Assembly: GCA_033026295.1 (NCBI GenBank)
Contig: CM065170.1
Coordinates: 10,074,040-10,138,039, forward strand
DNA: 64,000 nt
From: Channa striata
Lineage: Eukaryota > Chordata > Actinopteri > Anabantiformes > Channidae
Direction of reading: 5' to 3'
Shown: positions 38,514-50,061 of the stretch, in pieces
How positions within the stretch are numbered: the first letter of the stretch is position 1
How the letters are laid out: each line of letters opens with the position of its first letter
The notes under the pieces: generated by a model
The model's input: the letters and a program-made list of their open reading frames with translations, nothing else
Databases searched by the model: none
What the model was told of the DNA's origin: nothing
Made by a program: the position numbers and the translations under genes

Positions 38514-40041
38514 ATGTCTGCGCTGCACGGGAACCTGAACCACTTCCAGATGTACCACGAAGGAGCCCTGCAGATGAACCGCGTGGCGAACCCAGGTTTG
38601 TGGCTCACTGTTCGGCTTTAACCTCCCGTGACCCGGAGGCTACCGGGCCTTTACCACCAAGGGGCCACAGAGGAACCAGGATCCGACTGAACTGAAGTCC
38701 AGTATCAGTGGGCTGATTTCCACATTTGTGTTGTGTTCTTTCCAGATTATGGGGCCTCGGATGTTGCGAATTACTTCAGCTCCGCAAACTCTGCGCCGAG
38801 AGAGGAGAAGTGTGTGGCCGTGCTGACTCACAGGAGGAAGAGGACCAACTTCACCCAGCAGCAGATCGAGGTGCTGGAGAAGGTTTACTCCGACACCAAA
38901 TACCCGGACATCTACCTTCGAGAGAGACTGGAGGCCCTGACCGGGCTGCCGGAGTCCAGGATTCAGGTAAAGTCCCCTTTATGAGACACTTTAAGGTCTT
39001 ATTTTCCACCAGTGTTAATTAATCATTAACGTGGCCGGTAAAGGGAAAGAAGTTTTTTTTTTTTTTTAGTTATGGAAGCCTGAAATCTGACCAAGCGTCT
39101 TCATTTTGGCCTCCAGGTGTGGTTTCAGAACAGAAGGGCCAAGTCTCGCCGCCAAGTTGGCTCGTCAGTCTCCATGAAAGGCGCCAATCCTCCAGCAGCT
39201 GCCCCCTACAGTCAACTCCACGCCAGGATGGGCACAGAGAAAGGTGATTACTGCCTCCCACAAAAAGGCCCTTCAGTCCTTCCACATAAGTCCTACTTCT
39301 TGCAATTTTCTGAATTATCCTAAATGAATTTGTATGCCATTTCAAGTCAACACTGTATTTACATAACAATTTGCTTAGAAAACTATCACTCACACCAGTC
39401 TTAAAGTCAAAGATCAAAAACTAAAAGCATATCCATGTGTTCTATATCCCCATTATCTTTCAGTTTATGACAAGAGCCATGGTGCAGAGGCCCACAGGAT
39501 AAGCAGTTTTGGATTGGAGGAAAATTTCAGGCCCATGATGCACCAGAGCACAGAGGACCCACACAGGAGCACTCTCCCAAACAAACCCAGCACCTACGAC
39601 CATGCCTCTGTGTCCTACATCTATGAGCGGGAGGGAGCCAGAGTGATGCCTGAGCAGATGCAGCGGCACAAGCTGAGCGTTGATGTCCCATGCTGTAATG
39701 TTCACCTTTATCCCAAGGAGAATGAGCATCAACCCAAGATTGAGGCCAGCATGAATGAGAACCAGGGTCCAAAGGTTCTGGTGGAATACGACAATTTCCC
39801 ACCTAACAAAACCATCGGACCAGAGATGAAAGTTGTGATCCCTCCTATTCCAACCCAAATTAGCTTCAACAGGTCATCACCTAAGGACACTGGGTGCCAC
39901 ATCCAGTATCCACAGGTGAAGACCACTATGGACACGTTCAACCATTTCTCGCCACTGCACGCCACTGAGAATCAGGAATTCACCGACTCAGACTCTGACT
40001 GGGAAACTGAGGCTATGGCCAGCTTCGGTGCTTTTATGTGA
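38514..40041 (+). CDS. mixl1: Mix-type paired-like homeobox transcription factor (Mixl1 / bonnie and clyde)
   Basis: Nuclear activator of endoderm and mesendoderm genes downstream of Nodal. Four exons, 38514-38595, 38746-38966, 39117-39243 and 39464-40041, give 335 aa with joined phases. The homeodomain spans about residues 56-115 (RRKRTNFTQQQIEVLE, then RIQVWFQNRRAKSRRQ), with Gln at homeodomain position 50 as in the Mix family; an intron splits it just before VWFQNRR, as is usual in paired-like genes. Residues 256-261 are PPNKTI, the Smad-interaction motif known from Mixer. The C-terminus is acidic (TDSDSDWETEAM). ATG 38,514 is the only start that fits the family, and the promoter above it carries Nodal, T-box and Wnt type motifs. 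It lies divergent from acbd3 and converges on lin9. Confidence 0.95.
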
Positions 40042-40200
40042 TGGTTTTGAAAAGGCTTGTTCAAAGTGTACAATATTGTAAGCTTATATAACCAATGTTA
40101 CAGTTCTAATAGTAGATATTTATTGAAAAATGTAGTAAGATTGTTTGGTTTAATCTGTTAATAAAGAGTAAACATTCAAGACCAACTTCTGCTTTGTAAT
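40042..40200 (+). terminator. mixl1 3' UTR and polyadenylation signal
   Basis: Canonical AATAAA at 40,160-40,165, about 120 bp after the stop codon, followed by TG/T-rich sequence. Confidence 0.7.
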
Positions 40201-41071
40201 ATGTTTAATATAAAATGACAAACATTTCTATACAACTGCCCTGAGGCATTCTCATATACAACTATACAAAACTGAAAAAGGAGATTCTCACGGAAAAAAC
40301 TGACTTGAATTTTTAATGGTACCTCAGTGATGCAGGCTTAGTGTAAGGGTTGCAGCAACGGCCATGCCAAATGTGGAAATGCTAACAGGGAGTAAAAGGC
40401 TTCAAAACCCCAGAGTTCTCCTTTATAAAAATACCAAAAATCTCTTCAGTGCACACAAAATTACAAAAAACATTTCCCAATACATTGCAGAAATGTTGAC
40501 ATTATTCCTAATAATCAGATATTGTACAATTATCTACATTAAACAGTTATATAAAACATTCTTTAGCCTCCCCTGTGCTTAAGATCAGCGGAGCAACAGA
40601 ACACAACACATACAGCGGGAAATTTTAGAGTTAGCAAAATATTGTTTCATAACCATACACACCTACTCAAAATAAATAAATATGAACTATAAAAACTGTA
40701 AGAATCAATGTTTGGCACATGAAACCAATAAATAACCACTGAGTGACTTTAGAGATGTGGATCTGTGACATAAGCAAAAGACTTCTGAGTTTGTGTTGGA
40801 TTGGGTGCACAAACATTTTCATAAGATAAAATGAGTGGGTAAAATACTTATGACATCCTCCCTCCCGTCCACAAGAAGTTGCAGGGACTTGCAGCTTTTT
40901 CACTAGGATGTCCAAATACAGATTGTAGAGGTGGTCCACAACGTCCACGCAGGCTTTTGTTCAGAGTCAGTTGACAGTTTTGGGTGAAAGCACCGTCTGA
41001 AAAGGCAATATTAATGGACCACACCCCTGGGTTTGTGCATGCACCTGTGTGTAGCGAGGATGTACAGGTAC
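40119..41071 (-). other. lin9 3' UTR with candidate polyadenylation signals
   Basis: On the minus strand, ATTAAA (40,203-40,208) and AATAAA (40,119-40,124) follow the lin9 stop after about 870-950 bp. If the second is used, the lin9 and mixl1 transcripts overlap tail to tail. No coding sequence was seen here. Confidence 0.5.
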
Positions 41072-44000
41072 TCAGACTGCATTGGTGTTGTTGGCAGCAA
41101 ATGCATGCAGATTGCCCAGCTGACTAAGGCCACTCTGAATGTGTGCCACGTGGATCTCGACATTGTTCTGGAAACAACTGGAAAGACAGAAAATACAATG
41201 ACATGAGTGGCGGTTATTAATGAAACTACATTGTCCCAACCACTGGAGCACAGCGCCCCAGGCAGATACACTAACCTGAGGTTGGAGGGATCAATTGTAG
41301 CCTTAATGTCATTGAGGGAATCGGTTAGAGATTTGAACTCAAATGAATTCAGATCTCCTCCATCCGCCAGACACTGAAACAAAACAACACAATTAAAACA
41401 TCACTACAGAATATAAATGCACTGACAAAAGTTAGGTGGCAAATACGTATAAATCTTCCATAAGTTTCTGACAAATGTTTCAGTAAAAATTGATTAGATG
41501 TAAATTTTGTTATTATAGTGGCACATCATTTAAACCAACCACATTGTGCATAAGCGCATGTGTTATGGCTTCTAGTTTTACTCTAACAATTCACGGGGAA
41601 AGGTGAAAGCTGAGTTGTTTATATTTCTTCCACCTTGATCTGAAGAAGCAGAGCAGTGAGGCGGGAGATGAGGTGCGTGAGACTGGGGTTTGTCACACTC
41701 TGCTGTCCGTCCTTCAGGGAGTTGCTCAACTGCACCATCTGCTGGGCCTCTTCTTCACAACGTCGACGCAGCTCTGTGGGATGGTCAGCTGGAACCATGC
41801 CCTGATCTGGGGCAAGCTGAACCGACACATGAGGGATCATTATATTAACATCGACTTTATCGATTTATTTAGGTTGGAATTTATGTCAGAAATGTGTAAG
41901 CACAATATGAAATATCACAGGTAAGAAATCTTAAGGCTGAAGCGTATCCGCTGTCTTACCTCACAGCAGAACTGCTGAACTTCATGAAGCACCTTATTCA
42001 GATCTTTATTGAGCTGCTCCAGCTCAAGCACGGTGGTAGCATATCGCTTTTGGAAGTCTAAGTCTATTGGCATCGAGTATGACTTCTGAACACACAAACA
42101 CAGGCAAAGTTGAAGTTTGGCTTGATGTGTGCATCTCACTGAGTTTTGATACATTTAGAAGCAATTTAATTTGACTTTACCAGTTTCTCTGCCTCTGTGT
42201 TCATTTCTTTAAGGTGCTTGATGTGCTCTTTCTTTATCATTAGGATCTTGGACAGCCTTGTCTAGTCATCAACAAAAAAAGACATGTTTGTTAGATAGTT
42301 TGTTAGTTTTAAAAAGCTTTAGAACATCGCCTTTTAAACATTCCAAGAAAGTATTTACCACTTGGACCAGGAACTTGACAGGAAATCCTCCTAGAGTATC
42401 TCCCTCAGCACCGAGCACTTTGTTTTTCCATGGGGACTGATTGATAAGAGGGTCATTGTCCTGTTTGGAAAAAAGGACAATGGAGTCATTCATTTTGATA
42501 AGTAATTAAGGGGAAGAGATTAGCATTTTTTTTGCAAGTGTGGTCCTGTAGCTACAACTTGGAGCACATTTGTCCCAACATATGATATTTGTTTTTCTCA
42601 TTTATTGCCCTCACACACTATAATTAAACTCTTGGCATCGAAAGAAAGAAACCTAATTAATTGAGGTAGTGGAAATGTTTCTGACTTAATTAAATTTGAC
42701 ACTGCCTGATCTGGCCTTAGACGATGCATTTCACAACTAACATCTTGACATTTGTAGATCTACAACCTTCTTCCAACGTGGTATATGTTAAACAAAATGC
42801 TTTCAGAATAACTGGAGTTCTGACAAATTATTAGATAAAGCTGCTCACAACTAAAGCAGGTTATTAGGAGTGTGTAATGGGATGATGCATATCATCTGTC
42901 TGTAGATGTAGCTTCACATTACCATAAGGACAGGAGTGGTAGCGGACGGGTATGGCCCTCTAGGTGGAGTCATGAGATTCTGCATATAGCGTGTCGTTCG
43001 GTGCTTCTGCGCAAAGGCTGAAATGGGCATGGTCTCGTTGGGTTCATTGCTCTGAAAAAAGGAAGGAGCATAAGAATGCATTATGGAATTCTATTAGCAC
43101 AGCCACAGTACCATTTTTACATGGGTATATTGACAATTTCATGTTTTACAATTCTTAATTACACCACATTATAATTTGTAGAAGAGTAAAAAAAAAAAAA
43201 AGATAAGTTGTGGTAGCCCCAAATTTCATAATCTGAATGACAAGGCTATTTGGCTTTAAAGTTATTACATTTACAAAAGGTAAAAGGCCAGTTGACAGGG
43301 GACTTAAGCTGACAGAGAAAATGGACATGTTGTATGAATATGTTTGTGTTGATGACATAACCTATTTCCTTTCTTTACATGAGCAGTAATAATGCAAACT
43401 TCTGTTTTGTGGATGTGTTTACAATAAAAACTAAAAAATATCTCTCATTTCTACAGTGCAACATCTGTATCTACACCTAAAGTAATAAAAATAACAATAA
43501 TAATGCTTAATAATAAATAGCATTAAATTCAACAGCATTTTATTCTAACCAACAAGTATCTTGGAGGTTTTTCAGGACACGTGAAACCTATTGAGTAAAT
43601 TTTTGCTACTCAGTTTTATAAAAATGTTGTTTTTCTCAATCCACCTATGAAATGAACATCTATATAAATGAGTTACCATGAGTTTAATAAGTGACTTAAT
43701 AACATGGTAATAGCAACTCTCACTCATTAGACCACATAGAGTTGCGAAGATTATATGTGATGAAGGGAAATATGAAGGGCTTAATTGGCCAAATTCAAGT
43801 GCAATGAGAGCCATGACTGTTGCTAAATATTTATAATGGTTATATATAAAATCTTCAAAAGGCTCTCAATAAAGGTGCCATCTTAGAAAGCAGGTCAAAT
43901 CTTACCAGGACTTCATAGTCAGGCACTGTGTGTGTTCCCAGGCCATTGCGATCAAAGGTGACCCGATATGTGGCAGCACTCGTGTCCACAGCATCAATCT

Positions 44001-47000
44001 GCCCTGTGAACAACCCATCGTGGACACCTCGGAGTCGAGCTGCCAAACAAAGGAGAAATGACACTATTGGTACTGCCAATATCAATGCCTCCACATGAAG
44101 CAACCCAGATTTAAATTTCCATATCAGCTAAAGCTGCGTCAAAGCCTATTACAGCATCAGTTGCTCATTTCTGACAATATACATACACGTTAATTTAGGT
44201 TTAACGCCATCGCACGAATGTTAATTATATTAACCAATTTTAATAGCTATACATTTTAATTGATCTATTTTCAACAAATGTTGATGTTAGTGTCTGTTCT
44301 TGGAGCAAATGGGAGATACCATAACAGTCAGAAACACCTTAGATCAAAATTACAAGCCAGAGTTTGCCCTGAAAAGATTTCTTTACTACATGGTTCATAA
44401 ACATTTGAATTGACATGATATGAAACCAGCATGAGCTATGCAACTCAACCCAGTCAGTAAGAGGGCTATACACATGACATTATTTAGAGATAAATGTATC
44501 CTTCTGTTGAACATGGGAAAACTCGGTTTCTTTGCAAGTCATTTAAATGCAACGGTATTAACTCTTTTGAACGTAATCAGGGCTGTCTTACCAGTGACTT
44601 TGGTTCCTATGATGAGAGGCAGGGGGATTTCGTCAGGGAGGTCTTTGCAGTTCGACACGTCAGACAGTTTTCTTTGCTGCAACAGGCGCATTTTCTGTCT
44701 CTTTTGTCTCAACGCTGTTCGTTCTTCAGCAAAAAATGCTGATGAACACCTGGACATAACAGGCCAAGGCGGCGTAACAACATTACCAACTTTTCCCTCT
44801 ACACATCACACCTTTAGGGAAACTGTTTAAGATACATGAATCAGAAAAAAATTAAATAAAAATCCCTTGCTCACTCACTCACACACACACTCACACACAA
44901 ATAAAAACCGTAGAAGCACAAACAAGTACCGTCTAGGTTTCCCCATCAGTCTCCTGATTGTTCCCCACTCAACTCTTGTCAGCTTTCTTGTTTTCAGGTT
45001 GGGGAAAGACTCCTTTAGACACAGGCAGAATTCGTTGTCACCCTCAAAAAGTGGTCTAAAAAAGATAAAATATAATAAACAAATTAACCAAAATTGTTAT
45101 TTTATTTAATTAGATTATGGGTAATGTTTTTAGCTTCCAACAGTATTGAAATATTGTTTATAGGTTTTAGTGAGTGACTCAGTGTAATACTGTTAGAATT
45201 AGGAAAATCTAAACATATGAGTGACTGGGTTACTTCTTTAAATACTGAAAATACAATGACGCATAATGTTTATTAGGCAGGTACATGTGAATTAACTTGT
45301 ATTACATGTACTTATTTAAGTCTACTACTGTCTTCTCAAGGTGAAAATGAAATTTTACCTGTCAATATTGGAATAAAACCATTCATAGATACACCATTTG
45401 TGAGCTTTGGGTAGCTTTAAGAGGTTTCTTAACCTCAGTCCTATTTTCTGGGAGGCCTTCTTATCTGGTGTTACCACACTAGAGAATTTCTGTAAAGAAA
45501 AAATGTCAAAGAAACAATCAATCCATATGTGTAAAGTACATTTGTAGTTTTTTACAATGAAAGCACTTTAAGACTGAAAAAGGACATGGCATGCTAAGGA
45601 TTTCTCATTTTTCAAACCCATTTCAATGAGAACCTCAAATATGTACTAGTGTTTGGAAGCCTTAGTCTGATATAACAGACCAGATAGGCAATATACCTTT
45701 GTGTTATAACTCAGAAAAAAGAAGTAATCTCTGAGAAAAGAGTGGAGCCACTGTCTATAATATAACACATGGCTGAATCAACTGTACTTGAATTGCCTAC
45801 AGCAGGCCTGGGCCCAGTCACTGCTTCCATCTTGCCTTTCAGTTTTTTTAAAGTAAACAACTTAGAAATTCTGTGTCTGCTTATATCAAAAGTAAAGCTG
45901 GACCATAGGTAGACATAGTGGCACAATGTTTAAGGAATACGTCCTTAAACATTAATGCCCCACACAGGTTAGGCATATGCTGGTTGTATCTGGAGCCAAA
46001 AAAAATATAACACAAATCAGCCAACAAAAACTGTATAAAATCTCAGACATTCTCACTCAACACTCTACACAAACCCTCAAAGGAATGTCTTATTATTCCC
46101 GTTTTAAAACTATGAATCAAACCCATGGTATAAAGAACTTACCTGTGGCGTGGTGGTGACCCTCTGGCTCCTCCGAGGAGATCGGGAGGGGACACGCTGC
46201 TGTGGCTGCTCATCTTCGTCCCGAAACAAACGGCTCCTCTTTGAGCTTCGTGTGGGCTAGAAGAACACAAGAGAACAAAGGTTACAGATGGTGCCAATAA
46301 TGCTGCAAGAATAAAAGCTTCAAAATACAAGTGTAAACAAAGACACACAAGTGTAGCTAACAAGATCATCAATGAACAGAATGACCACATAAACAACAAC
46401 AACTAGTGAAAATTTAACAAAATATATACAACAGGTCTGAGCCTCAGTCAAAGTCTTCACTATCACTGCTGAACTAGCTGTTCTCTGTGGGGTAGATACG
46501 GACAAAGACCAGACACTGTTCGGGGCAGTAGGTTGTTGAGATCACCGCTGGCAGCAGAGATCCCACGATGTTGAGAACAAATTAAAAGCCTATGTATTAT
46601 CACAGGATTGTGGATTTGATTCCCGGCCCCTCCCATCACATGTCAAAGTGACACTGCACCCCAACTTAGTTGCAGGCCATCTGCATATCAGCCCTGATCT
46701 GTGTGTGAGCATATGATTAATTGTGTTAATCTGCTTTGATGTTAAATGGCACTTGTACTTTCACTTGAGTTTGTGTACTTCTACCACCTCTGCACACAGT
46801 ATATCACATTTTTTAATGTATGGGCCTGAATAACTGCACACTGCTCAGAGTGCCCTGAGCATATGTGGTAGGAGCTAAAAAAGCTTCCTCAAAAACGACA
46901 TTATAATTTTTTTTTATGATTTCTAGTTCTTGGGGTCTGAATACAATAAAAATGGGGGGACTTTTAGTTATATAGCAAAGAACTACCATAAAAAGCCCTC

Positions 47001-48625
47001 ACGTCTCTTACCGTGTCCATTGTGAGGGAGGAATGTCGTCCCCTGGTGTTGTGAGCTCTTGGGAAGCTGTTCTTTTCATTCAGAGTGTTGGACAAGCTAC
47101 CTTCTGTAAAAATAAACCCTATTCAGTTTTTCAAAATACTGTAAAGAAACCAGATTTAAAAAAAGACTGCAGTGAGCCTGGTACATTATCCAATTTCACA
47201 CAAAATATCATTCTCAAATTACAAATTTGTAAATGTAATTTACACTTACAAGTGACACAAAAACATATCATTTTCTCACAAGCCTTAACTTGCAATCACG
47301 TATCATTGCTGATACAATAAGTGACATTGTTCCAAGTATATTGGGGACTGCATACTGTTCCAGCAGTTTAGACACTGTGAGCATGAAGTCATGGATACAG
47401 AAGTATAACCAAATGAAGGACTTAATATTCCACATTTAAGCATAAAATCTCTCAAAAAATGTCAGCCCAGACACATACAGACAAGATAAACTCAAACGAA
47501 ACAACGATGTATGTTTTTGCACACAATGAATGTGATCCAAGTTTCCAGTAGTTTTTAAATGCCCCTATTAATTTTACCAAGAACAAATGCACGGAGAATA
47601 AATAGACTGCTCACATACCTTTTAGACTGACAAGTGCCTCTGCTGAAGAGCCTGAGGAAAAGAACAAACTGGGCTACATCACAGTGTCACACTACAGGAG
47701 TTAGCATATCCATATAATGCAATGTATATAGTGTTACTGTTTTATGAAATATCTCACTGAGATCACTGTGCTATAACATGTCCTCCAGTCTAAGCGAATA
47801 ATATGCGTTTACTGTGGCTATCAAACAAACGATGCGTTCATTGGGGACGTCTATAAGACTGTCCTCAAACACTGACAGCCCCCAGGCAGGTTAAATAAAG
47901 TCATAGCTAGCACAGACCGTTAGGCCCTAAACCCCAGTGTGAGCTGTCAAGCCCCGGTGTTAACACTGTATGGACATATGAGATCACAGAAATGAGCTAA
48001 GCAAGCTAACCAGACACTGTGCTGAAGCCTGCACATAATATCCAGCTAAATCAAATACGACTCAGTTGCCCATTTCTGCTGGTCACAGGCAGAAATCGCC
48101 GCCAGGTTTTACCTTCAGCAGCTGCTCAAAAATAATACACAGCGCGTTAAGCTGCGAGAACTCCCATTAAATATCAGGAAGCTGCAACGGAAGATTAAAA
48201 ACTATGCCCAGTTAAGGCACATAGCTAGTAGCTAGCCTGTGCACGTCAATACGAAATACGTCGTGGTGGTTCGTTTGTTATTACAGCCTGCGATCCGAGG
48301 TTAGCAGGCGTTAGCTCGTAGCTAAGCTTATTTGTTTACCCAGTTGCGCTGAAGTAACTTGCTCAACTTGCCCAACATAAGCTATGGTTAGCCTCTTGTG
48401 CTAACAAGCGTTAGCTGACCTGGAACGACCGGTATCTCTTTGCGTCTAAAGATGACTTTATGAACTCCACCAAAAACTTACAATATTCATAACATGGTCA
48501 ACAATAATTGCTCATCACCGAATATGCATTTTTTCACCGCAGGACCGCTGCGTATTTCCAGTGCTAAACTCCTTCAATTTGTGTTGTTACTCACTCTCGT
48601 CTAACAGCTGGTCCATCTCCGCCAT
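41072..48625 (-). CDS. lin9: LIN9, MuvB core subunit of the DREAM complex
   Basis: Subunit of the MuvB complex, which represses cell-cycle genes with p130/E2F4 and activates late genes with B-MYB. Fifteen coding exons: 48595-48625, 47619-47651, 47012-47103, 46143-46256, 45359-45489, 44930-45055, 44592-44749, 43906-44039, 42923-43051, 42359-42460, 42181-42261, 41960-42085, 41634-41816, 41276-41373 and 41072-41177. They give 547 aa (human about 542) in one frame. The start, MAEMDQLLDES, matches the family. The DIRP domain (about 121-225) contains KWCIYEWFYSNID, LTRVEWGTIRRLMGKPRRC and LLQQRK. A conserved block RLRGVHDGLFTGQIDAVD follows. The C-terminal helical region that pairs with LIN52 includes YATTVLELEQLNKDLNKVLH, and the end reads NLHAFAANNTNAV. 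The first two exons are only 31 and 33 coding bases. Confidence 0.96.
46585..46760 (+). mobile_element. Degenerate tRNA-derived SINE in lin9 intron 3
   Basis: GTGGATTTGATTCCCGGCC resembles a tRNA B box. It is followed by a body (AAAGTGACACTGCACCCC, then AGTTGCAGGCCATCTGCAT) like that of common teleost SINEs (TCCTTGGGCAAGACACTTCACCC type). The A-box part is eroded. Confidence 0.6.
47690..48425. promoter_or_regulatory. Cluster of GTTAGC/GCTAAC motifs around the lin9 5' end
   Basis: Motifs include GAGTTAGC (about 47,698), GCTAGC (about 47,907), CAAGCTAACC (about 48,002), GCTAGTAGCTAGCC (about 48,224), GTTAGCAGGCGTTAGC (48,300-48,315), GTTAGCC (48,388), GCTAAC (48,400) and GTTAGC (48,410). They lie in the first lin9 introns. 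Confidence 0.45.
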
Positions 48626-48635
48626 CTTGAATTAG
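48615..48635 (-). promoter_or_regulatory. YY1-type motif over the lin9 start codon
   Basis: On the minus strand CAAGATGGCGG covers the ATG at 48,625. AAGATGGCGGC is the YY1 consensus, often placed just downstream of transcription starts. Confidence 0.5.
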
Positions 48636-48649
48636 CCGCGCCGCTTTTC

Positions 48650-49400
48650 AAAGACCTTGTCAAAATGCATTCTGGGTCGGGACGCTAACTGGAGGGTGAT
48701 TTGAGAAATAAAAGATCCCATAATTTACTTCACCACGGCTGGGAAATTCATTTGCCCTACATATGTAAATACACACGTATATTAACTTAATATGAAGCCA
48801 ACTTATAGCCCCAGTGTTACTAGAAATGCTTGAAAAACTGGAGACATCTTCTCTTCATTGTTTCATGGAGCACACCACTTACTGGGATAAATGTAATATT
48901 TCTTTAGACAGGGTGTCAATGCCTTATTCTAATAAAATGTAAAAAAAAAAAAAAACTACTGAAAGTTGCTGCTTTCATGAAAAACTAATCTCTTTCCACC
49001 ATGATTATGTCCGACCTGTACACATACAGCATATAGGCTATACGCAAAAGGACTGTAAATAGGACAAAGTAAAAGAAAATATATCATGTCTATGTCTACA
49101 GGCTGTGCAAAATAACATCCAGATATGCGGCTATCAATATTACAATTCACCCTTCTTTTGTGACATGTTGCCACTTGAACACACTGTATATTATTTTGTC
49201 TTAAGTCATCTTAACTTCATAACATTGAAGTTTAGAACTAACTTTTCCTTTCAGCAAAGAATGTAATATCGTTTGTAGCAAGGTGCTGTTAAAATATAAT
49301 TGTATCTGATGAGATACAAATTCACAAGTACTTATCAGAAATCAGTGTACATTTCAATCACTATCACCAAATCAAATCACATGAATATACAACATAATTA
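48650..49400. other. lin9 / parp1 intergenic DNA
   Basis: About 750 bp, AT-rich with an A14 run near 48,942. No exon or repeat family recognised. Probably holds the lin9 promoter and the parp1 transcript end. Confidence 0.5.
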
Positions 49401-49404
49401 AGAA

Positions 49405-50061
49405 CTCCCAATGTTTTATTTAGTTGGATGTAAATAACAAAAACTCAAAGAAAAAGTGTACCATACACATCATGTATTTTGTTTCTTTTACAGAATACTT
49501 CACAGACATGAATCAAACCGTTTACTTCCTTCTTCTTCTGCGAGAAAGACAACAACAAAACAAATATATACATGTCAACACTTTTACAGTGTCTGGAAAC
49601 CCAGAAGCCTACAAAATGTTTCTGACTGACCGACATAAGCATGGCTTTGTAAATGGTTGCGTTATTACCAACATGTTTCTTAAAGTATGGAGAATAAGTT
49701 GTTGAGCAAATTCAACATTGCCTCATAAGACAGAAAACTACTAACATTTTCTGATTTTCTTTCTAAATCAAAATTTTTTTAGCTAGTATGCGCCATGCTA
49801 TGACTACAATACTGAGCTGTGATTTGCAGTCTTACAGTATAAGTCAGAGGTAGGTATATAAATACCTAATGCGTTATCATGAAAGGCTGCCAGCTAATAA
49901 ACCTGATGAAAAAGTATTAAAGTGACTAGAAATTTCCAATGACCATTGTACAGCGGGATATACAATCAGTCCTTTGCCAACAACTTTGCACAGAATGAAG
50001 CCCAGGCATTTGGAGGCAACCGTTTTTCTTGTCACTGAAGAGGGATCAGACACTAACGCTC
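49405..50061 (-). other. parp1 3' UTR with polyadenylation signal
   Basis: A minus-strand AATAAA (TTTATT at 49,415-49,420) lies about 640 bp after the parp1 stop codon. The frames inside it are not coding. Confidence 0.6.
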
